64,000 nt of DNA from a virus (IMGVR_UViG_3300037804_000252:1-64000); one strand, 5' to 3'. Shown: positions 33,516 to 42,642, counted from the stretch's first letter. Notes: generated by a model from the sequence alone, not told the origin. Translations and numbers: made by a program.

Positions 33516-35276
33516 TTATTCATCAATCAAATTTGCGTCATCTAAGAAGTCTCCGTTTTCACTCATCAACCTTCTTTTTGCTGAAACTCCGTTAACGTAT
33601 TCTTTCGCAACTTTTTGCGTAGTTTTACTAACTTTACTTTCAGTTTTCTTTAACGCTTTTTGATTTTCTTTTTTACCAAGTGGGTCTCTCCCAAGTGGAT
33701 GTTTATCTTTTCCATAGGTGTTTCCCTCTCTTGGTCTACCACCTTTGTTTTTTAACTCAGTCTTTAATTCTTCCAATTCATCTTCAATATCAGTAGGTTC
33801 TGCTTCCATTGCAGGGTCGTTACCTTCATCCTCAATTGAACGATATCTGAACCTATCTTTTAGGTCATCAATAAGTTGTTCTTTTTGGGAATCAACTTCA
33901 TCTTCACTAAAGTTAAATATATTTTTATATGTCCAATCTTTAGATACCATATTTAGTTGTTGAATATCAGAAACCAATCTAACCTTTTCACTCCAAAGAT
34001 TTACTTTTTCTTGCTCATAGATTGTAGATGGATTAACTAAGTCTAATTCAAAATCTACCATATCAGTTCCCTCAATACCTTGAGCAGCTAAATGAGTTAC
34101 TGCAATCTTAGTTAATTCTGATATTAAAGTTCTTTGTATTCTTTCGATTGTTCTTGCGAATCTTACATCTTCTGCAGCAAGAGTTGCTTTACCATTTACA
34201 TTCTCATCATATCCCAAATATGCTTTTGGAATCTTTAGAGCTGCGAATAGTTTATTCTTTAAGTAATCGATATCATCAATAGCAGTATATTCTAAACCAC
34301 CTAATGAATCTATTTGAGTTCCACTATCACCACCCCTAACAGGTAAAAAGAAATCTTCAGTTAGGTTTTGGATATTATATTTTAAGTTGTAATCTCCAGT
34401 TCTTTTATCTACGAATGGAGTTTTTTTCATTTTACTAATAATTTTTTGCATATAGTTATCAACCTCTTGTGGAGGAATGTTACCAATATCAATTTTGAAA
34501 ACTCTCTTGTCTGGTGCTCTCATGATTCTATGAATTAACATAGCATCTTCCATAAGAGAAACTTGTTTCCAAATTCTTCTACCATTTTCAATCATTGCTT
34601 TTCCATATGGTAAGAAGTTAGTATCTGATAATAATCTAAAGTGTACTACCTCATAGTTTTCATATTCACCTTTACCTGCGGGGTCATGGTTTAATTTGAA
34701 CTTTACATAGTTTGGATTATTTGGGTCAGTATTTTCCATTCTTTCAAGTTCATAAACAGGAAGTGGTTTTACATTAAGAATACCAACACCTGGTTGAATT
34801 TCTTGTAGTAAAAAGAAATCACCATACTTTACCATATTTCGTGTCCATGACCATAGGTTAAATTCTATATTCAAAACATCATAGAAAAGGTTTTCTAGTA
34901 TTTCTTTTATTTTTTCGTTTTTTGATTTTATTTGTACAACTTCTCCAAATTCATTTTTAAGTGTACATTCATCTGCGTAGATATCTAATGCTGATGAGAT
35001 AATTGGGTCATTATCCATTGCATCATAATCTCTAAAAAGTTCTCTACGAACTTGATGGTATGCCATTGATTGAGCTGCCATCTGGTCTCCATAAAAAGAC
35101 CTTTGTAGTTTAGTGTACCTATCTCTTATATTCATAAGATTAGTACCACCTTGTTGTCTATCATCAGTATCAACAACTCTCCTTTTTCCATCTTTATCAA
35201 CCTTTACGATTGCTTGAGTAGAAAAAAGTTTTGTTAATCTTTGAAAGAATGAACTATTGTTTTGTGCTTCTGCCAT
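33516..35276 (-). CDS. 20: Portal vertex protein, T4 gp20-like
   Basis: A 586-aa portal protein that forms the dodecameric DNA entry ring and docks the terminase and the neck. Typical gp20 blocks are visible: LMNIRDRYTKLQRSFYGDQM (about 45-65), YDAMDNDPIISSALDIYADE (about 79-98), FYDVLNIEFNLWSWTRNMVK, and DKRTGDYNLKYNIQNLTEDF followed by FLPVRGGDSGTQIDSLGGLE. The C-terminus is charged and low-complexity (NKGGRPREGNTYGKDKHPLG), possibly a flexible tail. Length is slightly above T4 gp20 (524 aa). It lies 31 bases after the small gene following terminase. Confidence 0.93.
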   Translation of the reverse strand: MAEAQNNSSFFQRLTKLFSTQAIVKVDKDGKRRVVDTDDRQQGGTNLMNIRDRYTKLQRSFYGDQMAAQSMAYHQVRRELFRDYDAMDNDPIISSALDIYADECTLKNEFGEVVQIKSKNEKIKEILENLFYDVLNIEFNLWSWTRNMVKYGDFFLLQEIQPGVGILNVKPLPVYELERMENTDPNNPNYVKFKLNHDPAGKGEYENYEVVHFRLLSDTNFLPYGKAMIENGRRIWKQVSLMEDAMLIHRIMRAPDKRVFKIDIGNIPPQEVDNYMQKIISKMKKTPFVDKRTGDYNLKYNIQNLTEDFFLPVRGGDSGTQIDSLGGLEYTAIDDIDYLKNKLFAALKIPKAYLGYDENVNGKATLAAEDVRFARTIERIQRTLISELTKIAVTHLAAQGIEGTDMVDFELDLVNPSTIYEQEKVNLWSEKVRLVSDIQQLNMVSKDWTYKNIFNFSEDEVDSQKEQLIDDLKDRFRYRSIEDEGNDPAMEAEPTDIEDELEELKTELKNKGGRPREGNTYGKDKHPLGRDPLGKKENQKALKKTESKVSKTTQKVAKEYVNGVSAKRRLMSENGDFLDDANLIDE

Positions 35277-35307
35277 TTTATTTTCTTATTTTATAACCTT
35301 TATTTAT

Positions 35308-35715
35308 TTACCATGCTTTACAACTCCAATACCTAGCCTTATGTCTTGGTCCTGGTGTATCACAATTATGTCTTGCTCTAAATGCTTTTTTTCGGTCTGG
35401 ATTATCTTTCTTAATCCTCATAGTTTTCTCACCTGCTTTTTTTGCAGATGTTCCACCATGTCCAAAGTTAACCTTCACAACATTTCCTTTTGGATTTTTA
35501 ACATACACTTTGAACTTCTTTACATCACCAGCCATCGGTTTGTTTAACTTAATATCTCTACCTTGATATTCTGCTTCAGTAATGTCCTCTTTTATGTTTT
35601 TTAGAAAGTGAACAAACTCTTTCAAATCTTGATAGTTTTCAACATCGTATTCTTCGATAGTTTCATCTATTGATAATTTGAATTCATTATAAAGTTCTTT
35701 AGAATAATTTTTCAT
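35308..35715 (-). CDS. Conserved hypothetical protein with RHNC...YWSCKAW C-terminus, 135 aa
   Basis: The N-terminal 45 residues are an acidic helical segment. The C-terminal 80 residues form a compact basic domain, FKVYVKNPKGNVVKVNFGHG, then FRARHNCDTPGPRHKARYWS and CKAW. Its two Cys and several His could coordinate a metal. I recall similar C-terminal domains in uncharacterised proteins of T4-like marine phages near the portal, sometimes fused to other head proteins, but I cannot name the family with certainty. It sits between terminase and portal with a candidate late promoter motif in front, so a role in packaging or portal assembly is plausible. Confidence 0.7.
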   Translation of the reverse strand: MKNYSKELYNEFKLSIDETIEEYDVENYQDLKEFVHFLKNIKEDITEAEYQGRDIKLNKPMAGDVKKFKVYVKNPKGNVVKVNFGHGGTSAKKAGEKTMRIKKDNPDRKKAFRARHNCDTPGPRHKARYWSCKAW

Positions 35716-35741
35716 ACTTAATCCCTATTTAACCTATACTA

Positions 35742-35751
35742 TATAAATATA
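35742..35751 (-). promoter_or_regulatory. TATATTTATA candidate late promoter element
   Basis: Coding-strand TATATTTATA, 26 bases before the start at 35715, in the only gap between terminase and the portal block. The same 10-mer is seen at the other late starts. Confidence 0.5.
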
Positions 35752-35762
35752 AAACTTTTATT

Positions 35763-37346
35763 TTATAACCATTTAGTTAAGTCCTCTACATTATCCTCAC
35801 CAATTTTCATCTGCCATGGATTTTCATCAACATCAGTTGAACCATATACTCCACTATAAGTATAAGATGAAATACTGTTGATTGCTTGTTTAGTTAAATC
35901 AATTCCTTCTTGTCTTAATCTAAGTGCGGTATCACGAACCCATAGTGATATTGCTAATGACATTGTTAAGTCATCATTATATCCACGCATTGCTTCTGCT
36001 CTACCATTCATCCATATAAATGTGAATAATTCATCAATAGTTCTAACTGAACGTATTATAATTGATTTCTCTCTTATATACTCCTCTAACTTTGAAATAA
36101 TCAAAGGTCGAGTTCTTGATGTAGTTGAGAATCCTGCAATCATTCCTTTATCTTGTGACCTGTATCTATTCGAATGTTGGTGTTCAACATCTACATATTT
36201 CAAGTCCTTACTCATGTAATATAAGTTAGGATAGTTTCTATCAATCACTTGTTGAATAGTTGCCCAACCAATATTTGCGTTTTCAATTACAAGTAATGCT
36301 TGATTATATTCAGTTGCTAATGCAACTAAAAAATTACCAAAATCTTTTGTATCTAGTTTGCCCCTATACTCAGCAACTTGTTCAGAATCTTCAACATCAA
36401 TTACATGAGCAGCTGAATAATCCGATGAATCTCCTCTAGAAACATCGGCAACAACCATATATGATTTATTGTAATCTGGGAATTGCCATTTCCATAAGTT
36501 TCCATCAAAACCAGTTTTTTCTAAAGGTTCTTGTACATAAGTTTCCTTATAAAATTGAAGTACTTGTGGGTCAATTACCGAATCACCAGAAGATACAAAA
36601 TCACAATCACATTCTTGTGCTGCTCCTTTTGGTCCTAATAGAGTTTCTTGTTCATCTCTCCAATCTTGGTTTCTTTCTGGATGAACTGACCAATGTAGTC
36701 TAATATTATTAAATCCATTAGTACCATCTTCAGAACCTACCCAAGTTTTGTGAAAGAAGTTACCTACACCATTTGGAGTAGATAAAATAATTGCGTTACC
36801 ACCAGTAGATAATGTAGATTGTGCCGATACCCATATCTCTTCAATCTTATCAATGAATGCTGCCTCATCGAATACTAAAAGGGATAGTGCTTCAGAACGA
36901 CCTGCATCTCCTGCTGCTGATGTTGCTTTTATCTGAGACCCATTTGAGTATCTAAGGGATAGTTTATTATCTTCAATAGTTGTTAACTTTAACCAAGAAG
37001 GAAGATAACTATTCATTACTCTAACCTTTGTTACCAAGTTTTTGGCAACTTCTTGTTTTGTTGCAATTACTAAACAATTAAAGTCATCGTTAAACAACAT
37101 TTTCCATAAAGAGAATCCTGCCGTTAAAGTCGATATACCAGTTTGTCTGGATTTAAGAATGATATTATATCTATGGTCTTTGAACTCATTTAGAGTTTCT
37201 TCTTGGAAAGGATATAGGTGAAAAGGAATTTTACCCCTAACAGGATGTTGAATCATACAATATTTACGCATGAAATAGGTTGGGTCAGAAGCACACTTCT
37301 GATACTCAATCTTAATTATTTCTTTTAATGATGATTTCTTAGCCAA
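35763..37346 (-). CDS. 17: Terminase large subunit, T4 gp17-like
   Basis: A 527-aa packaging motor ATPase and headful nuclease. The Walker A variant SRQTGIST lies at residues 66-73 and Walker B LLVFDEA at 156-162, followed by AFIDKIEEIWVSAQ and the coupling motif ILSTPNGVGNFFH. The RNase H-like nuclease domain shows VVADVSRGDSSDYSAAHVID (first Asp), LLVIENANIGWA (Glu) and GYNDDLTMSLAI (last Asp). Length is somewhat below T4 gp17 (610 aa). No small terminase gene was identified in this window. It lies seven bases after the membrane-protein gene and before the portal block. Clear assignment. Confidence 0.95.
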   Translation of the reverse strand: MAKKSSLKEIIKIEYQKCASDPTYFMRKYCMIQHPVRGKIPFHLYPFQEETLNEFKDHRYNIILKSRQTGISTLTAGFSLWKMLFNDDFNCLVIATKQEVAKNLVTKVRVMNSYLPSWLKLTTIEDNKLSLRYSNGSQIKATSAAGDAGRSEALSLLVFDEAAFIDKIEEIWVSAQSTLSTGGNAIILSTPNGVGNFFHKTWVGSEDGTNGFNNIRLHWSVHPERNQDWRDEQETLLGPKGAAQECDCDFVSSGDSVIDPQVLQFYKETYVQEPLEKTGFDGNLWKWQFPDYNKSYMVVADVSRGDSSDYSAAHVIDVEDSEQVAEYRGKLDTKDFGNFLVALATEYNQALLVIENANIGWATIQQVIDRNYPNLYYMSKDLKYVDVEHQHSNRYRSQDKGMIAGFSTTSRTRPLIISKLEEYIREKSIIIRSVRTIDELFTFIWMNGRAEAMRGYNDDLTMSLAISLWVRDTALRLRQEGIDLTKQAINSISSYTYSGVYGSTDVDENPWQMKIGEDNVEDLTKWL

Positions 37347-37353
37347 ACTAAAT

Positions 37354-38043
37354 TTATTTTTTTCCTATTTTCCAATACATACCACCAGTAATAAATGGTG
37401 CTAATTGTGAGGTATTAGAATTATTCTGAATACCTATACCCAATTGATATAAATTATTCTTTTTATTTTTTAGGATTAACCCAGCTCCAACATTACTGAT
37501 TATATCTTCTTTGTTGAAACCACCATTCAATCCCCAATAAAATTCATTCTTTGGTAATTCTTTTACAATTGTTGTGTTATACACAGTTGGGATTTGGAAG
37601 AACCAATCCACATCTCTTGATTGGATTTGGTTTTGTGAAATGATATCAGTTAGGATACCATATCCTAAAGTTGGATTTGGTTTCTTTCCTAATGAATCAG
37701 TAACACCTTTTGGAAAATCATATGTAAGATTAAGTGTATCCTTTACTTCGTACTTTGCGAAATAATCTTCTACAATTTTCAATGTATCAATATCGATAGG
37801 AACTTCAACTTCAACAGTTTCAGTTACTACTTTAGTAATGTACTTTGGTACATATGTTGGAACTTTAACTGTTTTCTCTACAACAATAGTATCAACTTTT
37901 TGTTCTAACAATTCATAATCTTTACCATCTACATTTACTATTTCTTTTTCCCCTTCTTCACCACCACAACTTCTTAATAACAATACCACACATAGTGCCA
38001 TTATCATTATTGTTTTCAAATCAAATTTCTTTAACCAACTCAT
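37354..38043 (-). CDS. Membrane-anchored or lipoprotein-like protein with beta-rich C-terminus
   Basis: A 229-aa protein with a hydrophobic N-terminal segment (TIMIMALCVVLLLRSC, residues 11-26) ending at a Cys in a loose lipobox. It is followed by GGEEGEKE, an acidic stretch reminiscent of the surface-export signal after the lipidated Cys of Bacteroidetes lipoproteins. Residues 45-90 are Val/Thr/Lys-rich (VEKTVKVPTYVPKYITKVVT). The C-terminal 60 residues alternate in a beta-strand pattern (FYWGLNGGFNKEDIISNVGA, then GAGLILKNKKNNLYQLGIGI), like outer-membrane-type strands. It overlaps the preceding gene by 23 bases. Possible roles are a spanin-like lysis protein or a superinfection-exclusion surface protein. 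Neither is proven. Confidence 0.7.
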   Translation of the reverse strand: MSWLKKFDLKTIMIMALCVVLLLRSCGGEEGEKEIVNVDGKDYELLEQKVDTIVVEKTVKVPTYVPKYITKVVTETVEVEVPIDIDTLKIVEDYFAKYEVKDTLNLTYDFPKGVTDSLGKKPNPTLGYGILTDIISQNQIQSRDVDWFFQIPTVYNTTIVKELPKNEFYWGLNGGFNKEDIISNVGAGLILKNKKNNLYQLGIGIQNNSNTSQLAPFITGGMYWKIGKK

Positions 38044-38692
38044 AATTCATAGGTTTTAATTTCTCGTAGGCAGCGTTTCTTTTTTCTATAACTTCGATAA
38101 GTTCTTTTTTACCATTTTCTATATCAGACTCTATTTGTTCTCTTAATACTTTAACATCTTCATTAGATGTCCACTTCTCAATAGAACCATCATCATTTAC
38201 ATATTCATGAATATTTTTAACTTCATTCAATGCTTGATTCCACTTTTCTAAAACTTCAGTACCGTGTGCTGCCATATTAGAATATATCTTATACTCATTA
38301 TAAAATTCCCACATACCATCAAGTTTTATTTGTGTTTCTCTACTTGATAAACAAGCTCCACAAAAACCAGTTTTCTTTATTAGTTTTTTATCGGCATCTG
38401 AATATTTTGTGTTTTCACAATTATCCCCCTTACCTTTGGTTTGTTCTTCTAAATATTTTCTAACCTTTGATAACTCCGAAGATGCTTTAGACTGTTTTAC
38501 TCTACCATATGATTTTTGTTCCCAAACTACACCATTTTCTTCCCATATATCACCAACATTTCTTTTTGTTGTTTCTTTGATATTGGATAATGATATTTGA
38601 GTATCTTTATCATACTCACCAGTTTGAATCATGTTAACCAACTTTCTACGAGTTGGGTGCATATATTTTTTATTGAATTTTTTCTCAGTCAT
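38021..38692 (-). CDS. Conserved hypothetical protein, 223 aa
   Basis: No family is recognised with confidence. It is a soluble, charged, mostly helical protein starting MTEKKFNKKYMHPTRRKLVN. Middle residues show GDIWEENGVVWEQKSYGRVK, then Cys residues in GDNCENTKY and GFCGACLSSRE, which may form a metal site (C...CxxC). The C-terminus is a long helix. The gene follows an inverted repeat and precedes the membrane-protein gene with a 23-base overlap, so it belongs to the terminase operon. It may act in late-gene control or packaging. That is only an inference from its place. Confidence 0.7.
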   Translation of the reverse strand: MTEKKFNKKYMHPTRRKLVNMIQTGEYDKDTQISLSNIKETTKRNVGDIWEENGVVWEQKSYGRVKQSKASSELSKVRKYLEEQTKGKGDNCENTKYSDADKKLIKKTGFCGACLSSRETQIKLDGMWEFYNEYKIYSNMAAHGTEVLEKWNQALNEVKNIHEYVNDDGSIEKWTSNEDVKVLREQIESDIENGKKELIEVIEKRNAAYEKLKPMNYELVKEI

Positions 38693-38701
38693 AAAATCGT
38701 A

Positions 38702-38725
38702 ACTTATATATCTGTATATATAAGT
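38702..38725. repeat. Perfect 10-bp inverted repeat in intergenic gap
   Basis: ACTTATATAT (38702-38711), loop CTGT, ATATATAAGT (38716-38725), in the 46-bp gap between the stop at 38739 and the start at 38692. It could be an operator or an AT-rich hairpin. The segment ATATAAGTAT is also present near 47470-47479, in the gap upstream of the small coiled-coil gene. Confidence 0.6.
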
Positions 38726-38738
38726 ATTAAGTTTTTTA

Positions 38739-41700
38739 CTATTCGTAAAATAAACCGAGAATCTGATTGAGAGGTGCGAATGTTCCTGTTAGTTTGAATG
38801 TCTTACCACCATATACAAATACGATTCCCTCATTAGGAACTATCTTATCAGTACCACCAATAGCGTTCAACCTTTGTAGTTCTAATTTAAGTTTATTAAT
38901 TTTCTTAACATCACCTGATTTCTTAACATCTTGGATTGTTTTATCCAATCTCTTTTTCATATCCCTAACTGCTTTATCAGGGTTAGCAGCCAATACTGAA
39001 CTCATAAATGAAAGTATATCTGCTCCGATACCTAAGAAGATATCTTCGAATGGTCTAATATTATCTTTAGCCATTTTAGCATGGTCATTCTTATCAATTC
39101 CTTTTGCCCATTCCAAAGTTTTCTCATCACTAAAATTCTTCTTATCTAATCTAAATGATTTATCATAGAATGCCCATCTCTTAACTAATCCCATTAAAGT
39201 TCTATTATCTAACTTAGTTGGAGATTTTTTATTTACAAAATCCATCCAAAATGCTTGATGATAATCAGCAATTCCATCGGTATCTTTTAATTTGAATTTA
39301 GATTGTAATTTTGAAATTTTAGAATTGTAAGGACCTTTTAGTTTTCTTAAATCTTTTGATTTAGGTAATTGATTAATTGGAGGACCAGAAATAGTATATG
39401 CTGATTGTACATCTGCATTTACTTGTTTAATCATTCCTGCTAACATTCTTGCTGCGTCTTGGTTCTCACCAATAGCAACACCATCTTCATTATACTCCAT
39501 TGTTCCATGGAATACTAATAGTGCTTGTCCATATGGTATTACATTAACAGAAGTTGGATAGATTACTTCCAAATTCATAAAACATGCTCCTCCTTTGAAA
39601 ATCTTATCTTTTTGTTTTTCACTCAACTTAGATATTGCTTTCGTTAAATCTTTCATTGCGAAGTTGTATGCCTTTTCCAATTCTCCTCTACCAGCAAACT
39701 TCATTGCCACACCATTAATATCTAATGCACCTTCTCCTTTGTTTTTCAAATGTCCTTTGTTTCTTGCCGCAACTAATCTTCCATCTCTCCAACTAACTGC
39801 TAATGCTTGACCATCTGTCTTTTCTCTAGCTAAATCTAAGTTTCCTTCTAATGCTTTATTTACAATATCTTTAAGTTGTCCAAAAGTTAAATTTATTTCG
39901 GTATCGAATGGGTGATTCATATGTCCATAAGCACCTCCTTCCAAAATCAATGATTCAGTAATACCACCACCTAATGCGTATGGTACGAGTTCATCCAATT
40001 CACTATCTCCTAAACCTTTTCTACTTGGAGTTGATTGTATGTTACTCTTAAACATTACATATTCTTTGAGTGAACTATATTTTATAATTAATTCACCCAA
40101 AACCTCAAGTCTACCCATTTCTTCTTGAAAATCAATATCTTTCATATTGAAATTAATTTTTTCATGAGTTTCTTTGAATTCTTCTTTAGCTTGTTCTAAG
40201 TCAAATTTACCATTTGATGCTTTTTCATAGTAAGGAAGTTTTACATCAAAATGATGGTGTGTTAATAGTGAATCGCCACCTTTTTCTTTTGCATTACTAG
40301 AAATTGTTCCAGCTCCATTTCCTCTACCTTTAGCAAAGTCATTAAAGGGACTGTCAGTATCTTTGTTTTCTTTTATATAAAAGAAATCATTCACACCTTC
40401 GAATTTATATTTTGGGTCTGGTGTTTTGAAATCATCTTTTCTCATTATGGTTTTAGCAATCACTTTGTTTGCTTGTTTCATAAATGGAATGTTAAGGTTT
40501 GTTCTATTATCTTTTGCTACAATCTGTCCATACAAATTAAGAAAGTTTAAGAAATCTTTTTTCTTTTTTCCTAACCTCTTAAAGAATCCGATTAATTCGG
40601 CTTGGGATATTTCTTTTTTATTTCTTGGGTCAGTTAATCTATCGAAGAAATGTTTATCAGTCAGAACCACATCTACTGGATTAAGTTGTTTGTCAGCATA
40701 CTGGTCAATCTTTTGTAAATCAGCCATAGGGATTTCATCTAACTGAACTTGTATACCTTCTTTTAAGATTCTGAAGTTTACAACTTTTCTACCATTGATT
40801 GTTGGCATTCCATGTTCATCCTTACCAATAGTTTTAACAACTGTCTTTTTATTCTTAAATCTACCTGTTAGAATAGTATCACCAACATTTACTGGAAGTT
40901 TAATGTCTTCATTAATATTGTTTGATTTTTTCCATGCTTCAAATTTTTCCAAATCATACTCTTTTGATTGATTGTCAAATCCACAATTGTGGCATAAATA
41001 TTTCTGAGTATCATTTGTTTCTATTTCCCACTGATGGTCGCATTTTTCACAGTTAATTGAAGTATCATTATTTTCTGTTTTTTCATAAGACTCTCCCACT
41101 ACATTAGTTACTTCTTCTTTTTCTTTATCTAAATCTCGTAATGACTCATCTCTTTCATCTGCCAATTCAATAAAGTCAACTAATGAATATCCAACTAACC
41201 CAGATATTCTTGTCACATGCTTGAACCATTTATCATATGCATCTGAACCGTAAAAATCTTTTTGGTTGGTTGCGGTTGTTTTACCAGCAACACCTGCTGG
41301 GAATGGAGTTACTGCTTTTACAGGTCCATCGGGATAAATTGGATGTGGGTCTATATCGGTAAGGTCATCACTCATAATTTGTGATAAAACAGTGTATCCT
41401 ATTTCTTCTGCTCGTTTTTGAGAAACTCTATCGAATGTTGTATAAGATGGAAATAAAAAGTTTGGACCATCATCAACTTCAGATGAACCTAAAACTTGTG
41501 AGGCTTCTTTAATTAAATCACTACCCTCAATTATTAACCAATTTTGTAATAGTTCTTCCGAAATACTAAATTCTTCGTTTAATGTATTTGTTATAAAATC
41601 AAATATCTTTTTATCAAATTTTGGATATGCTCTTTTTGAAAAGAAATCTTTCTTATCTTCATCTGAACCTGCTGATAATCCATTACGAACTTCAGTTCCA

Positions 41701-42176
41701 CTTATAGGATTAGATTGTTGGGGAGCGATGTAAACATATCCCTTATCTTCATATCCTTCGAAATCTAAGTTATCTTTATAAGGTGTAAAGAACTTACCCC
41801 CACTACCTAATCTACCAGCGTCTTTCTTACCTACAACAGTAATAAACGCAGTTGTATCTTTATCAAACTTCGTTAGTACCTCAGTTGGTACATAAGGATT
41901 TTTTACTTGAAAAATTTTGTTTTTTGGAATCCCAAACATTTTGGTAATAATCATTACCTTTTCTTTGAAGTTGAATGGGGATTTATCATTATCGGTTTTA
42001 TTGGATGTACCGATATACACATTATTCTTTCCGAACTTTTTTACTAAGTGGGAATAGGTTGCGTAATGACCTTTATGAAAAGGTTGAAAACGACCAGCAT
42101 AGACTACAACTTTGTTGTCTACACTGCTCGTTTCTCCTAAAATACTTTCTATTAAGAATTGAGATAATTCGTTCAT
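38739..42176 (-). CDS. 1145-aa double nucleotidyltransferase: HxGH domain, zinc ribbon, KxDG ligase-like domain
   Basis: Residues 20-190 are an HxGH nucleotidyltransferase of the NMNAT/cytidylyltransferase type: VVYAGRFQPFHKGHYA with H34-K-G-H37, and ISGTEVR at 158-164. Residues about 370-402 form a zinc ribbon (CEKCDHQW...CHNCGFD). Residues 480-570 include DKHFFDRLTDPRNKKEISQ. The C-terminal region carries EKTDGQALAVS (Lys786), then ACFMNLEVIYP and EDGVAIGEN, in the order of motifs I, III and IV of covalent nucleotidyltransferases (ligases, capping enzymes). The N-terminus MNELSQFLIES resembles capsid-targeting segments of T4 internal proteins (MKTYQEFIAEA). It may therefore be an injected enzyme acting on RNA, DNA or a cofactor. 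Substrates are unknown. It is a single unbroken frame. Confidence 0.78.
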   Translation of the reverse strand: MNELSQFLIESILGETSSVDNKVVVYAGRFQPFHKGHYATYSHLVKKFGKNNVYIGTSNKTDNDKSPFNFKEKVMIITKMFGIPKNKIFQVKNPYVPTEVLTKFDKDTTAFITVVGKKDAGRLGSGGKFFTPYKDNLDFEGYEDKGYVYIAPQQSNPISGTEVRNGLSAGSDEDKKDFFSKRAYPKFDKKIFDFITNTLNEEFSISEELLQNWLIIEGSDLIKEASQVLGSSEVDDGPNFLFPSYTTFDRVSQKRAEEIGYTVLSQIMSDDLTDIDPHPIYPDGPVKAVTPFPAGVAGKTTATNQKDFYGSDAYDKWFKHVTRISGLVGYSLVDFIELADERDESLRDLDKEKEEVTNVVGESYEKTENNDTSINCEKCDHQWEIETNDTQKYLCHNCGFDNQSKEYDLEKFEAWKKSNNINEDIKLPVNVGDTILTGRFKNKKTVVKTIGKDEHGMPTINGRKVVNFRILKEGIQVQLDEIPMADLQKIDQYADKQLNPVDVVLTDKHFFDRLTDPRNKKEISQAELIGFFKRLGKKKKDFLNFLNLYGQIVAKDNRTNLNIPFMKQANKVIAKTIMRKDDFKTPDPKYKFEGVNDFFYIKENKDTDSPFNDFAKGRGNGAGTISSNAKEKGGDSLLTHHHFDVKLPYYEKASNGKFDLEQAKEEFKETHEKINFNMKDIDFQEEMGRLEVLGELIIKYSSLKEYVMFKSNIQSTPSRKGLGDSELDELVPYALGGGITESLILEGGAYGHMNHPFDTEINLTFGQLKDIVNKALEGNLDLAREKTDGQALAVSWRDGRLVAARNKGHLKNKGEGALDINGVAMKFAGRGELEKAYNFAMKDLTKAISKLSEKQKDKIFKGGACFMNLEVIYPTSVNVIPYGQALLVFHGTMEYNEDGVAIGENQDAARMLAGMIKQVNADVQSAYTISGPPINQLPKSKDLRKLKGPYNSKISKLQSKFKLKDTDGIADYHQAFWMDFVNKKSPTKLDNRTLMGLVKRWAFYDKSFRLDKKNFSDEKTLEWAKGIDKNDHAKMAKDNIRPFEDIFLGIGADILSFMSSVLAANPDKAVRDMKKRLDKTIQDVKKSGDVKKINKLKLELQRLNAIGGTDKIVPNEGIVFVYGGKTFKLTGTFAPLNQILGLFYE

Positions 42177-42204
42177 CTGATATAGTACTATTTCCTTTGT
42201 ACTA

Positions 42205-42214
42205 TATAAATATA
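42205..42214 (-). promoter_or_regulatory. TATATTTATA candidate late promoter element
   Basis: Coding-strand TATATTTATA, 28 bases before the start of the 1145-aa gene. If real, it places that enzyme among the late genes, in agreement with a virion-packaged role. Confidence 0.5.
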
Positions 42215-42219
42215 GAGTT

Positions 42220-42591
42220 TTATTCTTTTGGTAATTCAGTTGCTGGAATATCTTGATTCTTTAGTTGTTCCTTCATTTGTTCCAACACTGCAGGGTTATA
42301 TGTAATAGTGCCCTTTTGTAAATCTAATTGTCCTCTTGGATATTCTTTCTCAAGTGCTGCAATCATCTTTCTCATTTCTTGATTGTCAGATTTGAAGTCA
42401 TTTTCAAGTTTATCTCTGTCAGAGTGTAATAATTCCAATTCTTCACCTAACTCCTTTTCACGGATGTATAATTGACCGAAACTATTTACTGCTTGATTTA
42501 GTTTATTATTTTGGTCTACAATCGGTTTAATAACACCTTCATCTAAGGTAACTGTTACTAATTCAATTTGTTGTTTTTCTTCGTTTGCCAT
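42220..42591 (-). CDS. Small coiled-coil protein with YPxGQxDLxKG motif, 123 aa
   Basis: An acidic helical protein. Residues 25-90 are heptad-like (LYIREKELGEELELLHSDRD, then KLENDFKSDNQEMRKMIAAL). The C-terminal part has EKEYPRGQLDLQKGTITYNP. A second gene at 47173-47445 has the same layout and nearly the same motif (KKYPNGQIDLEKGIIIF), so the two are paralogues flanking the sugar cassette. No function is known. A coiled-coil chaperone or a structural fibre-attachment protein would fit. Confidence 0.75.
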   Translation of the reverse strand: MANEEKQQIELVTVTLDEGVIKPIVDQNNKLNQAVNSFGQLYIREKELGEELELLHSDRDKLENDFKSDNQEMRKMIAALEKEYPRGQLDLQKGTITYNPAVLEQMKEQLKNQDIPATELPKE

Positions 42592-42632
42592 ATTACTATA
42601 AATTAATTAATTTTTGTTTTTGAATATTCGTA

Positions 42633-42642
42633 TATAAATATA
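42633..42642 (-). promoter_or_regulatory. TATATTTATA candidate promoter element
   Basis: Coding-strand TATATTTATA, 41 bases before the start at 42591. It lies within the same 14-mer (CGTATATAAATATA on the plus strand) as found at 33478-33491. Confidence 0.5.

Noticed and set aside
38739-42176. Annotation as a simple NadR/NMNAT NAD-salvage enzyme
   Set aside because: Only the first 170 of 1145 residues match. The zinc ribbon and KxDG-type domain mean that a single NAD role cannot be claimed from sequence.
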